Of a DNA stretch of 64,000 nt, positions 21,996 through 34,371 are shown one piece after another. Source of the DNA: Pezizomycotina sp. ARF18 (lineage: Eukaryota > Ascomycota). Position numbers and translations under genes: made by a program. Below the pieces are notes generated by a model, which was not told the origin of the DNA, ran no database searches, and saw nothing but the letters and a program-made list of their open reading frames with translations. Each line of letters starts with the position of its first letter. The stretch's first letter is position 1. The DNA is taken from the NCBI GenBank assembly GCA_002224055.1, contig AZLU01000014.1:124001-188000 (forward strand), given 5' to 3'.

Positions 21996-23861
21996 ATGAT
22001 ACTGATGCATACCTTGCATTCCTCGAATAGCTCTTCGCCAAGGGAAGGGCTTGAAGCCAACTTCGAAAGCCATAATATTCGCCTCGCCATATTTTGCCAA
22101 GGATTAGCTCCTCGGCAAATTGCGGAAGTATACGCGTTTCCGGAACGACTCGAGAAGACTGGCATCCACTCCACAGGACAACTTGGATTTTATCGCCGCC
22201 CGTCGATCTGCCGAAAGATACCACTGCCACACTGGATATTCCTTGGCCATTAACTTCGAATCTTTTGAAATCCATCGGATTTGGGGAAGAACTTGCCGAA
22301 GGTCACTTGTTGGGGATCCTGGTTCTGCGGAGGATGTCGTTGACAATGAATCATGTGCGAGCCAGGCTCTGGAGCTGTGCGTCCCTTCCGACTACAGATT
22401 ACAATCTTCGCACAAAGCGTCTTTGGTTCAAGTTGATCAACTCGCCTTTCTTCTCTGCAAGCCGATAAACCGAACGTTGCACACAATTTCCGTAGCGATA
22501 CATCTGCCAGGCCGACCACGATGCCAAGCCGCGATTCGCGCAGGTCAATTTTCTCTGTAGGATACCATCGTCGTCGTCTGAAACTTCTGAACCGGAATCT
22601 CGAAAGAAAATCAAAGTTGATCTCAGTAGGAAAGAACAAGCGCTGCTCGCGGTCGCCTTTTATCAGCTGCGAGGACCAAGCGCCTCTCCGCCGAATGGCT
22701 TACGGGAGTGCAAACCGCTATTGGCGAGAAACGCGCTCGATACTATATCGATAAAGTGTGGGCGGCGATTAACGGCGAGCTCCGCGGAGAAGAATACGTC
22801 GAAGGTACGAAAACGAGGTGGGATAAATTGCAGTGCCTATGTTTGATGCTCGAAAGAGGCTACATAAGGTATGTAATGCTAATGTTTGTCGACAAGGGTT
22901 TGCGAGCCATGCTACATATTATGTTCTTCTTTTTGCCATATATGTTTACCTTCACTCTCGTGTTTCTTATAAAGATGAGGGCATTTTGATCACAATCCCT
23001 TACATTTTCTTCTCGCCCACACGCAACTTACCCATACTCTATGCGGAATGTATTCGAAGCCTTCTCCTCCTGTTGAAAAAGAGTTTATCTAGTCTTTATA
23101 ACGTCGTCTCTCCTCTTATACCTCGAGTGCTTGCCTTCTTTGGTACAGTTACGCACGGGAGATGTACTGATAACGCCTATTTGCAGCAACTGGAAGTGAT
23201 CCGCACACGCGAACCGGGCATTTACTACGGATACATGAATTACAAAGCAGACAACCCTGGGATGGACATCCCCTACGATCCTGAGCGGCATGGGCTCAGG
23301 ACCGCCCTGGAGAGTACTAAGCAATCTATAGACTGCGGTCACGCTCTCAGCGCGATTTCTGCTATCTGTTTGGGAAGCTCTGCAAATACCTCCGAATTCC
23401 CGCCCTGAACGGCCCACCCACGGCTCAAATTCCCCAGCCTTGACTCACCTGGTCTCACATCCAAGCCAGCGGGTCAAGGCTTCAGGACAAAATAAGGAAG
23501 AGAAAATCAAACAGAGAGGACTTAAGCGCAGTGTGCCATGAAAAAAAGAATCAGAGGGCAAACTCAAGCATCGGTACGGAGGCGAACTCTCAACTTGAAT
23601 TCCAGAATGTCCGAAATCTCTGCGGCGAACCCACCGGAGAATTCGGGAGTCATGTCTTCACCGCCGACATTATCGTTACTCCCTCAGTGCAGGAACTTCC
23701 GACTCCGGCCCGGACGGCCTCGATTCCGGATCTCTCGAAGAGTTCGAATTTCCGTCCCTTTACTTTGAAGCTATGATAACAGCGCGGGAGCGATTAGTCG
23801 TCAGCAGCATCTAAGCGAATTCGACTTCAGCGTGTTCGAACAGGATGTTTTCCGGTATTAA
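21996..23861 (+). CDS. Gene B: unrecognised fungal protein, paralogue of gene A
   Basis: Blocks match gene A in order. IRLAIFCQGLAPRQIAEV corresponds to GLSPEQIQDV of A. LLAVAFYQLRG plus EWLTGVQTAI corresponds to LACAFHETR plus KWLKKVQKR. YIDKVWAAINGELRG corresponds to VDRVWSLMNGDLHG. After a 318-bp intron (22869-23186), QLEVIRTREPGIYYGYMNYK and YDPERHGL match QLEVIK, GVYWGYQEFK and YDPDTHGL. Between the first and second blocks is a Ser-rich acidic SSSSETSEPESRKK. The C-terminus is acidic and aromatic (EEFEFPSLYFEAMITARE, LSEFDFSVFEQDVFRY) and ends at TAA 23859-23861. The true start is uncertain and frames shift several times. Confidence 0.6.
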
Positions 23862-24503
23862 GGTGTGTTGTGCACGCTACTACGGAGATTTATGTCTCGC
23901 GCCTGCGATGCTTCGTTTTCCCTCCCACCTTTTTGGCCCAAAATCTTTTTTGTTTTTTCCATCCTGAGGCTAGCAGTGTGGTAGGCATTTTTACATGATC
24001 ACGAAATCAGTAGCAGTTTTCTTTTTTTTTTTTTTGCTCATTACAAGCATTGTATTTCTACTATCACAATGGTTGTTTTTGTTAGTATAGTTTTAATTTT
24101 CCGCCGTGTCCCTTGCACTTATTCCTTATCAAACGTCCGACAGATTTTCTCAACGTTTGTGCTTAGTCTTTCTAGACTTCGTTTGATAGGAAGAAGCCTT
24201 TTTTTTCTACCAATTGAATTACCGATCCCTTATTTACATACATTGCATTATCTGATTCCTTCCTTGTTGTGTTGTTCAAGGCCGTTTTTCATAAGAATCT
24301 AATTGTGGTGTTATACGAAACAAAACGCGAGTGTAATGCTAACACATTATGTCGGTCCTAGTACACATGTTGGAAGTAATGATCAAAATCAATTCGTGTT
24401 GAAGGACTCCTAATTGTCATATTAACTTGATTGTTGGTTACAACCCATCCGGCGGGCGTTTTTCTACACTGATTCTATCTCCCGGTGTGCGCATTTTTGT
24501 CAG
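23862..24503. other. Spacer
   Basis: No gene is seen. The last bases before 24504 (TTTTTGTCAG) look like a splice acceptor for gene I. Confidence 0.4.
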
Positions 24504-26574
24504 CTTGATCTTGCCACGGCGTTAGGCAACCTGTCGAAGCCGAACGACGCTATCAACACTACCACCAAGGCCGCAGCTGGATTTGCCCCTCTCGATCTTG
24601 CCGTTGCTGGTGACGGAGCTGTTCTTGTCAGATCCGCAGGTGGTGCAGCGCATCCTCGTCTGAGGCAGCCCGGAGCTGCGAAAGCCGTCAGGTTAAAGGA
24701 TGCCGAGCCCAATGACCCCGCGAAGCACCTTCATCTCACCGGCGAGACTGCCGGCAACAGCAGGAGAAATGTGTTCATCACGGCGATTGTTCGCGGGTCG
24801 TAATGGGGGCTTTTGCAGTTCAAAGCGCGGTGTTAGCGGAAAATAAGGCTCCAACCGAACTTGCTCTCGTTTAACACGGCACGGCTACCAAAGCCGACGG
24901 TGCGCCAGGAGAATACATTGGAGTAGCCGGCGGTGCCATGAGCGAGGATAAGAAGGTCGAGAAGGTCATCGAGTGTGGCTGGCCTCCAGAGCAGCAGCCG
25001 CCCTGGTCTGTGCGTTTATAAGTATAGGATGCTCACGAGGAACACAGCTTGGGCGAAACTGGTCATCGATACGATCCTTCGTTACGGTAAGAAGCGCACT
25101 AAGGCGGCGATCAAGATCGCTAGAAGCCGTACAGTCAGTTAACATAATTGTTAGGACACTTACCTATTTAGAAGCAAATTTCCCACATCTAATATCGGAC
25201 GCGCCGCATCGCGATACCTTATTAACAATAATAACCATATAAATACCCGGAAAACGCTTAGATATAAGTTAGCGAGTAAAAATTATTTATTATACGCGCT
25301 AAAATACTTATATCGCTAAATATAAAATATACTCGATTACTTAAGTAATATACTAACGTATTATTTCCCGCTATATATCTCCGGGCCTATTTAACGTCCT
25401 CCTCTCAAATAGTAGACATTACCTACTTACTAAATATAACGTACGCCATATTATAAATATACTAACGATTATCTATTTAATATATTAACTAAATAACGCG
25501 ATATACCGGCCTTAAGGTTTCTCCGCATACTATTAACTAAATATTATAAAGGCACGATATTAAAATATAATATCTATTAAAAGCTATAGCTAGACGTAAA
25601 AAAGAAGGCCGCTAGGCTTACTCTATATCTATATATAAGAACGATAATATAATAGACGCGAGAATATTATAAAATAATAAAATAGCTATATATATAGTTA
25701 TTAAACTTAATAAAATATATATTAACGCGCTACTAATAATAAATATAATAAAAAATATTTTACGCCGGCCTTTAAACGCTTAAAACGTCAATTATATATA
25801 AATATATATTACATAGTTAAAAGGGCTCTATGTACGCTATAGACGGCGTACGCTAAGAAACGTATAAGTAAAACGGATCGGCTCGGTTTTAATATATAGT
25901 AGTACGTCGACGAAATATTAGACTAAAATTTCTTCTATTTACGACGATCTAGGCGTAGATAATATAGAAGTACTATTTATAAATAACGATATATTAATTT
26001 ACCGCGGGAAGTACGCGTAAGAGTAGTTTAATAATATAAGATTTTAAAGTTGATTAGGTTATAAATAGTCTGGATCTTAATCCTATTAAGAACTTATAAG
26101 CGATACTAAAGGCGCGTTTACGCCATCGATTTAGAACCTTAGATTCTTCTAAACGGTCTTATATAGAGGACGAGCTATAAGAGGTAATATAGGCCGAGAG
26201 GCTATTAATATTAAGATAGTTAATAAGCTATTAATAGCTAGCTATAACGGGTTAACGCCTATATAAAGAATAAAGGGGGCTATACTAAGTACTAAACTTA
26301 TAAATTTTATAGATATATATCTAGATTATTTATATTTAATTTTATAGCTATATCATAGCTCTAGACCTTATAATTAGATGTTTTCTATATCGTAGGGTTA
26401 ATAGATTTAAGGTGTTTCGCTTTCCAATTAGGCAAGTGTCCCAACAATTATGTCAACTGACTGTATCAACAATGCTGGCCAAGTTCCCGCGACGGGCCGT
26501 TGGACCGCATGGGTATTTCGAAGCATAAGCCCGCGGATGCTCTATGGAGGTTTATGGATAGGAACTTTGCTGAG
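24504..26574 (+). CDS. Gene I: hypothetical protein, exon interrupted by a mariner element
   Basis: A 99-codon frame from a probable acceptor at 24503 reads LDLATALGNLSKPNDAINTT and continues with an Ala/Gly-rich, hydrophilic sequence (PLDLAVAGDGAVLVRSAGG). A second piece (AVQSAVLAENKAPTELALV, GVAGGAMSEDKKVEKVIE) follows in another frame. The last piece before the insertion ends AAIKIARSR at 25129. Directly after the transposon the frame resumes as INNAGQVPATG. A one-base frame change then gives MGISKHKPADALWRFMDRNF and a GTGAGT donor at 26575. I do not recognise the protein. The insertion probably abolishes normal expression. Confidence 0.5.
25131..26463 (+). mobile_element. Tc1/mariner DNA transposon, 1.33 kb, RIP-mutated
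   Basis: The termini are inverted CAGTCAGTT(G/A)ACATAATTG, flanked by TA at 25129-25130 and 26464-26465. The 1333-bp length is typical of Tc1/mariner. The plus strand retains the family hallmark DLNPI(E)N at 26073-26093, with the Glu codon read as Lys after a G-to-A change, followed by an AILKARL-like tail. The upstream transposase is full of RIP-type transitions and stops, so it is inactive. Three copies with these ends lie in the window. Confidence 0.9.
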
Positions 26575-27099
26575 GTGAGTTATTGCGGTTCCAGTTCTCG
26601 TTTTTCTTGCCTTGGCTGTTGATAGAGTTCAGCGGTGCCGCGTGTTTGTTAAGTGGAGGGTTGGTGTTTGATAATTCTACCGAAGCGGTTCCCTGGCTTT
26701 ATGGTGTCTTCTCCAAGCAAGACAAGAAAGCAACGGCCAAAGGGGGGAAAAAAAGGAAAATAGCCAGGCAGAGCCGTAGAACCTTACGCCCGTGATGATC
26801 ACACTCGTAAGTTTTCACACCAGCTTCTCTAAGAATAACTTCTTTTTTCTGCCACTTCCCACTAGCTTTATACATAATCCGTTTTGAGGGTCTCGACTGG
26901 TCATTAGCGTTCATATTCGACGCCGTGGAAGATCATTGTGGCGACTCCGACCAGAATAAATGAAATTTCAACTGCTTGCGGGCGGCCCACACGCCCTAGT
27001 TGATACGTGGTATTGGATTTTTTTCACTAGCTGGTTTGAGTTGGTTGTGTTTTCGCAGGGACCCGCTAGCGGTGTCCAAGGCTCCAAGGGGCGCTTAAG
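26575..27099. other. Probable intronic or intergenic sequence between genes I and J
   Basis: It starts with the GTGAGT donor of gene I. A basic stretch near 26720-26790 (KKATAKGGKKRKIARQSRR) could be an exon, and a TTTTCGCAG acceptor lies near 27060. Genes I and J may be one transcription unit. I could not connect the frames. Confidence 0.3.
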
Positions 27100-27573
27100 A
27101 TGAACGTTAACTGGACCGGCGCTACAGAAACTCCTGGCCAGAGCGTAACACCACAGCTCCGGGAGAGACTTATCGACGGCGCAGCATTGGGCACGTATCC
27201 ACATTCTTACCTAATTTTATTATGTTTCAACTATACTTTTTTTTTTTCTTTTGGTTTTTGCCTTCCCCACAAATTATTTTCTTTGTCGCCCGGTTGTCGC
27301 TTGTCCTTTTCTTGCTCAATGTTATTCACTTAAGCGTCCCTTTTCTCACTAATAATCAAACAATTTTACACAGCAGCGTATACCATCGGCTTTATTTCGA
27401 TGGTCTGGGGCGTGGTATATACAATTTATGGCATAGCCGGATTAGTTGCAGACGGGGAGGAAGTTGGGGAGTGGTTATTTTGGGTGGAGATAGGCGGCGG
27501 TGTACTGATGTTCGCGTTATGCATTGTATATTTTTCTAGGACTTTGTGTAGGAGGACTCTGAGTATAGAGTAA
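27100..27573 (+). CDS. Gene J: small two-helix membrane protein (or 3' end of gene I)
   Basis: The first exon reads MNVNWTGATETPGQSVTPQL and RERLIDGAALGT up to a GTATCC donor at 27195. After an intron of about 179 bp with a CAG acceptor, the second exon (to TAA 27571-27573) encodes two hydrophobic helices, roughly GFISMVWGVVYTIYGIAGLV and WVEIGGGVLMFALCIVYF. They are joined by an acidic loop (ADGEEVGE) and end in a basic tail (RTLCRRTLSIE). That is a helical-hairpin membrane anchor. The family is not recognised. Confidence 0.6.
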
Positions 27574-28676
27574 ATGATGCGGGATGAAGAGCGCTTTGGC
27601 TTTTGGCCTTACATTTTGCGGGAGCGGTGTATGATAGTTAATCTTTGGATCAAAAAAGTCTTACTGCTCTTTATCCTACTTAATCAGACTCGACTCGCCG
27701 TAATAGTGTAATCTGGGTCCTCCACAATAAAGAATAGAGATTTGATAGAAATATACCGTTTGGTGATTTGGTGAAGGTGAAACGTTATGACGTTGCTTAT
27801 TACTCCAGCCGTTTGTTGAGCTCCCTCGAGAATCAAAATTCGTGCAGCTCTGCGTAGCTACGATTTCCCTTGGACTGAGCGATAATCAGGAGCGACTATG
27901 AGAGAATGATACGCCCTATCCTAGGATATCACTGGATAGTGCTTCCAAGAAGGTAGGTTGTTTTTCCTTTTGTCAAGCTCCGACATTGTGGAGTTGGTCG
28001 ACGCTATTACTCCGGCTGAACAACCATTCTCTCTACAGCGCTACCGATAACTTTACTCAGAATGTATAGTCCTCGAGGATGTCATTTTCGCTAGAGTATG
28101 ACGAATCGATGGCCATGTGATGATACCTGGAGGAAGAAAAATGGGGGCCGCCTTCGTATGAGGTTACTACAGGAAGGAGGTTTGAATTTTTAAATATCTC
28201 ATCAGCGTTTGTGGGGAAACCGTCACTGCCAATTTTTCCTTGGCCCCTTGAAGTCCAGCCGCGTCACTGGGACTGGGGTCCCATGTTCGCATATCGACGA
28301 GCCGTTGCCCGAACAATTTCCCGGAAACATTTTCGGAATAAACAACTGACAGCTGTCAAACGGATTGTAGACCGGACAGCGACGACCGAAAGTACATACT
28401 TACGGGAGCTTTATTTCTTTCTTCCTGCTGTTTCATAGCGAAACGCTGAAAATATGGAACATGTAGGATTCGTCACAGTAAATGGTTCTAAGTGAGCGAA
28501 GCGGAATTTTCTACGACGTTTCCATTATGGAAAAACACCGAATGAAATTTCGCTTCTCAAAGCACGGTTAATCTTCATGCTTTTACAAAGTACAATCATG
28601 AGATCACCTGCTTATTTGTTCATGGTGGAAATAATTGCGGTGGACTGATAAAGCGGTCGTTTTCGGAAAAATACTA
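27574..28676. other. Spacer
   Basis: A 75-codon plus-strand frame (28211-28438, rich in Trp, Arg and Pro) is the only candidate, and it shows no recognisable motif. Confidence 0.35.
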
Positions 28677-29928
28677 CAGTCAGTTGATATAATTATTAGG
28701 ATACTTACCTAATTAGGAAACGAATCACCGTAATTTTATTAACTCTACGATATAGAAAATATCTAATTATAAGATCTAAAGCTATAATATAGCTATAAAA
28801 TTAAAATATAGCGCAGTCTAAATATATATTTATAAAATTTTATAGGTTTAATACTTAACATAACAATTTTATTTTTATATAAGTATTAACTTATTAAGTT
28901 AGCTATTATACACCTTATTAATTACTTTAATATTAACAATTTTTTATATAAAACAGTTTAATAAAATTTAAAGCTTTAAATTAATAGCGTAAACATACTT
29001 TAAGTATTGTTTATAAATTTTTAACAAAATTAAAATTAAAATTATTTATAACCTAATTTAACTTTAAAATTTATTATTATTAAATTATTCTTATACATAT
29101 TTTTATAACATATTAAAGTATCGTTATTATAAATAATGTTTTATATTGTCTATATTTAAATTGTTATAAAAATTTTAGATTTATTATCTTATTAATATAT
29201 TATTATTTATTAAAATTAAGTTAATTTATTTTATTTATATATTTTTTAAATATATATCGTTTAAAGCGTATAATAAGCTTTTATAGCTATATAATATATA
29301 TCTATATTATTATAATTAATCTTTTAGATGTTTTAAAAGCCGGGATAAGATTTTTTTATATTTATTATTATTAGCCCATTAATATATATTTATTAAGTTA
29401 ATAATTATTATATATAGCTGTCTCGTTACTTTATATAATATTTTAGCGTCTAATATATATCTATCGCCTTTAATATACAATAAGCCTAGTAATTCTTTTA
29501 TTATTTTTTAATAAATATTTATAGTTTAATATTATACTTTTATAATATTAATTAATAATATACGAGAATACCTAAGATAGATACGTCGCGTTATTTTAAT
29601 TAATATATTAAATAGATAATTATCAGTATATTATATTTATTAAATAAAAAGTATTTATCTTTTAAAAAATATTAATAGACTGATATATACATAATGAATA
29701 ATAATACGTTAATATATTATTTAAGTAATCAATATATTTAAATTTAGTAATATAAATATTTATACTATATAATAAATAATTTTTATTAATTAATGTTTAA
29801 GCGTTTATCCGATATTTTATAAGATTAATATTATTATTAATGCGATAAAATAAGACGCGTCTAATATAAGATGTGAGAAATTTGCTTTTTAATTAGGTAA
29901 GTGTGTTAATAATTATGTTAACTGACTG
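28677..29928. mobile_element. TIR element of the same mariner family, extremely AT-rich
   Basis: The ends are inverted CAGTCAGTT(G/A)A(T/C)ATAATTA, flanked by TA at 28675-28676 and 29929-29930. The length is 1252 bp, close to the autonomous size. No transposase motif survives. Unlike the other copies it has also lost most CG, so it looks like the most heavily mutated copy. Confidence 0.85.
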
Positions 29929-30606
29929 TAAGAGAACTAAGGAAAGAGATATACACGGAGTAGCTTCCGGTTACCTTCACCGAGCATGTCTCAAACAGAT
30001 CTTGCTTCTCACTCGAAAACTATACAAGAGAAAAGACGCGGATATTTATGCCCGTTCCTAGTAGATTCTCAATATCTTACCGGGGCATAAGCTCCTTCTG
30101 GAGTTTCTCCATGTATGCCCAAAATCACCGAAATGTTACGAATAGCTACTAGTTCCCGCCCTTGTTCACCTTCTCCACACCTGGCGGTATCAGATGTATT
30201 ATGCGAACGTTTATTTTTATTCTGATTCCCTGTCTCTATACATTACAATTTCTTATTTATTAGCAAACCTTGTATTTCCTTTTCTCTCGTCCCTATATTT
30301 CCGATGTCTCAGTTCGGCAACCGATGTCTCAGTTCGGCATGCGAAGTAGACGGCACGTTTTCTGTTTGGCCTAAGGCTAATTTTGCTCCGCCGTCTCTGT
30401 CGCATACCACTAGAACCCGGTATAATTTGATTCTCTACAAGCACAAAGAGCAATGGTCAAAGCGGAAATCCTGCACTATATAAAAGGTACATCATGTGCT
30501 ATGCAGAATACAAAACAGCATTCTCTTGAACCATCTGCCTTTCTGTCGCCGTCAAACCGATCGTATTCCACGAGCCAACGGCACACAGCACCGGTTTTAA
30601 CTCGTA
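29929..30606. other. Spacer and promoter region of the GH5 gene
   Basis: A perfect 19-20 bp tandem pair (CCGATGTCTCAGTTCGGCA) lies at 30301-30339. TATAAA-like sequence occurs at 30478-30484, about 130 bp before the GH5 start. Confidence 0.4.
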
Positions 30607-33014
30607 ATGTCAGCAAGAAGTAAAACAATGGCTGCTGCACTTCTGCAGCTAGCCTCACTGCTGTCTCTCGCTTACGCTGACCTCTCAAAGATCGTCAAGG
30701 TCGATGTTGCGAGCCAGCAGTTTATCGATGCCAGGGGCGGTCCCGCCACTTCCACGGTACTAACATGGTGAAGAAGAGCTTCCGTGGCACGAAGACGTCG
30801 TCAACTTTGATCCAGGTTATTCCGTCGTGGACAAGGATATACAGTTCCTCAAAGATATGAACGTGAACTGTGTCCGACTCGGTACGTCTCTTTTCCTTCC
30901 TTAGTGTTTTTCTATTGTTTCTTTTTCTTTTATCATTTTTTCCATAGCTCGTGATACAATAATGTCGCTATCGAATTTCCTATTTATTTCATCCCTACTT
31001 AACTATTCGCATATAATTGATCAACGATCACAACGGCATATCAAAAGGCATGCTGATTCTGAGTTATATAAATAGGTGTTCACTGGGCTGGCGTCGAACC
31101 TATCCGTGGGGAATACAACCAAACCTACCTTGATATATCGAAGCAAATCATCAAGAAGTTCCAAGACAATGGGATTTACACCCTGGTTGATCAACATCAG
31201 GACGTTTGGGCGGCACAAATTTGCGGCCATGGAGCACCTGAAGTGCATCTCCCTTCTCTTGCAACCAAAATGTCTAGTTATTTAAATTTTAAAGAAATTA
31301 TATATACTAACGCATTGAATTTTGATAGTGGTTCGTTCAACCAGGCTGGGTTCCAGCCAATCACATGATGCCCGTCCCGCAAAAGTCCACCCCGTTCGCG
31401 GTAGACGCCAACGGTATCCCTTCGCCTGCGGATTGCGCTTCTATAGACTGGAGTGTGTCTTACCTAGACTACGCCGTCGGTAATGCCTTTGGCCGTCTTT
31501 ATAGCAACTACGATAATCTGGGCGATGCATGGGCATCTTATGGAAGACCGTCGCTACAAATGTTCACAACCTGCCGGGAGTTATGGGATACGACCTTATG
31601 AATGGTACGTTTCTTGTTTATTGCTCAATGTGTTCTTTGGTAGCTGACATATCTCAGAACCATGGGTCGGCGACCATATGGCGAACCCTCTCCTCCTGAT
31701 ACCGGCTACGCCGACACGAAAACCTCGAACCGCTCTGGAACAAAGGCAACGCCGCCATCAGAACCGTCGACGATACTACTATCGTCATGTTTGAAGGAGC
31801 GACCTACGATATCCTCTCCGGATTCAATAATGTCCCCGGCGGAGACGGTAGCAAAACAGCTCAATCGTACCACTACTACAACCCCCGCAGCTCGGCAGTA
31901 TCGAGGACACCATCAAGAACAGAATCATAGACGCGAACAGGTTGAGGACCACCGGTATGCTCACAGAGTTCGAGATGTGGGGCACGTCGGCGACGGATCT
32001 CGCGAATAGTCTCGAAACGACGCGGCAGTGCGACGCTTACTTGCAATCGTGGACCGGATGGGCGTACGAAGAGCTCTTCGACCGTTCGCAAGGCCAGAAT
32101 GCCGTTCCGAACCCTTCTCTTGTACCTATTTACGCAAGAACCTACGCTGAAGCCACGGCTGGAATTACGAAATCATCAAAATTCGAAGATGTTACCGGGA
32201 AGTATACCGTTTCGTGGACTGCAAATACAGCTATCACGGCACCAAGTCTGATCCGGATCGTGCCGAAGCTATTCTACCCGGATGGGATTAGAGTCGTATC
32301 TAACCCCGCTGGAGCGGTTAGCTATACGATGGAGAACAAAAACGTAGTGTCTTTAAAGTATACGGATAAAGCCGCAAACGGCGCCGTAGTTAGCGTCGGT
32401 GTGGTACCGTATTATCCAACAGGGCCGATCACGAATGGTGCAAGCGGTGGGAAGTGCTTGGATTTGTTCAATGGAACTGTTCAGCCTGTAGGTCTTCCCA
32501 GTCTTCTACTTTTGAGTTTTACCTCTCCTCTTTATTCTATTCTCTCAAATCTTCTTGAAAGGCTGGAAAATATGTGCGTCGCTAATAAAATACAGGACAA
32601 CCCCATCATTATTTACACCTGCAAAGGCCCCAGCTGGAACCAAATCTGGAAATTTAAGGACGCTACGATCCAACTTGCCTTTGACAACCACGTGAGTCGG
32701 GTAAATACTGTCTCGACCTACAGAACACGTCCACGTACGATAACGTCGTTCTCAATCCGTGTGTTGCAGGGAAAGCGAGCAGCAGTGAAGACGAACGCAG
32801 ATGGCAACATTGTCAATGCTAAGACTGGGAATGTATCGATATCAATGCGTCGAATTATATGGACGGCACGAAGCTGTTGGCATATTATTGCGGGAGTAAG
32901 CAGGCGAATCAGGTTTGGAAATTGCCTGGCGGAATTGATGGAATTGGACGCTGTAGAACACGCGGGGACAAGCCAAGGACCATAGTATGGGGGAAAGTTG
33001 TTATGGAGAGATAA
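30607..33014 (+). CDS. Secreted GH5 glycosidase (endoglycoceramidase-like) with ricin-type lectin domain
   Basis: Two in-frame ATGs (30607, 30628) precede the signal peptide MAAALLQLASLLSLAYA. The GH5 core shows HFHGTNMVKKSF, GVHWAGVEPIRGEYN, YTLVDQHQDVWAAQICGHG, then NLPGVMGYDLMNEPWVGDH with the acid/base Glu in NEP. The nucleophile Glu is in LTEFEMWG. These motifs fit the GH5 endoglycoceramidase/glucosylceramidase group. The C-terminus (GGKCLDLFNGT, WNQIWKF, YCLDLQNTSTYDN, CIDINASNY, NQVWKL) is a ricin-B-like lectin with Q-x-W motifs. Introns are at about 30882-31075, 31243-31328, 31605-31657 and 32488-32595; the third splits the acid/base Glu codon. The frame breaks at about eight points, almost all single missing bases within runs. 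A sphingolipid-glycan or steryl-glucoside substrate is inference. Confidence 0.8.
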
Positions 33015-33585
33015 ATAGACGATATTTTGTTTCACCTGTGTTCCATATCCGACTGTGGTGCGGTCTCGTGTCTTTGTGCAAACCAGTGAACTGGTCAGAA
33101 CGTAAACTGGGTTTTTTTAGCATTATTTTTCTGTATTGATAAAAATATATATATTTGTATGTATAATCTTGATCCATGAACAAGGAAAAAGAGATCCATA
33201 CTTTACCTGGTCTTTTATCTATACTTTGCCTTGTCTTTCATCAGGAAGAATAGGAGAGCTGTAGTAGATGTAGAATATTAGCTGTTTTTGCCATGTGTAG
33301 ACTGTAGAGTCAGCGAACTCACGGTTACTATAATCCACTATTACAGTACCACCGCTCAAAGCTTGCTCGAGGTCCGAAGATGCGCCGGCCATCTTATCCG
33401 GTACAAGCGAATAGTGAAGAAAGAGGAATGAATGAGCTGAGAAGGAGAGATCAAGTATAGCCTACGAGATCGGTGAGGCAAGGAGAGAGTATGCCATCGA
33501 GATGAGTAAGCGGGTGATGAGAAAGAGATAAAAGAGAAAGGGAGAGGGGAAGGAAGCTGGTTAAAGCATTTCCCCCACCCGCTCG

Positions 33586-33617
<32 letters not shown>

Positions 33618-34065
33618 TCACTTGCCATATTGCTAATTGGACAGTGAAGGCGGCGATAGGGGGAAAACAAAAAGAAAAAAAGAGAGGAATATTGAGGTAG
33701 AGATCAAGAAAAATAAATAACAATAATTAAATTCTGTAGGAGAAATCAAAGTAGGGCAAATAAAGGTTGACACAAATTCCATTCCACTGAGCGTGGCCTT
33801 TAATACGACAATTTCTTGATGAAACAAGGCGGCAACGGGACATAGACCGAAATTAAATAAAACCACGGAATTTAAAAGATATCGTAGCAACATAAGATGC
33901 CATGAAACGGGACCCTAGATCTAATTGAGATACGTTACCTATTATTCATATATCCATACATTCAGGTCAATCCGCTCTGCACCGCGAAATATATAACTTT
34001 GAGACTCTCAGGGCCGGCGTACTCTTGCTCCATTTTTATTTTATTTATGTTTAATCAGGTGATTA
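33015..34065. other. Spacer with 29-bp T-run
   Basis: A T-run spans 33590-33618 within a purine-rich tract (33410-33560). I see no gene. Confidence 0.45.
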
Positions 34066-34371
34066 TGCTGGCGCAGATCTATAATATATCTAATAATATA
34101 GGATAGGATCGAACTTGTAGATTTAATACAAAATTAACTATTCTAACTAAGAGATACACGATACTATATATAATAAACTAATAATACTATAATCTCGATA
34201 TAATATATATAATCTACCTCGACGGCTTATAAACCTTATCGTCGTAATCTTCTAATATCTATATCTAAGAACTTAATATCTGTAGCTAAAGTTCCTTCCT
34301 TCTTGGCTATATAAGCATCACCTCGATGCTTATAGATTTGTCATGCTCTTTGGCATGCCTAATAGCTAGCA
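34066..34371 (-). mobile_element. Solo copia LTR (fossil)
   Basis: This is a complete copy of the copia LTR in reverse orientation (TGCTGGCGCAGAT...AATAGCTAGCA, 306 bp) with no internal region. Flanks share only ATTA, so the target duplication is imperfect. It is less RIP-altered at its ends than the full copies. Confidence 0.85.

Noticed and set aside
32692-32769. A possible fifth intron (GTGAGT...TTGCAG) in the GH5 gene
   Set aside because: The stretch encodes a good lectin segment (YCLDLQNTSTYDN), so it is more likely exonic with a nearby frame error.
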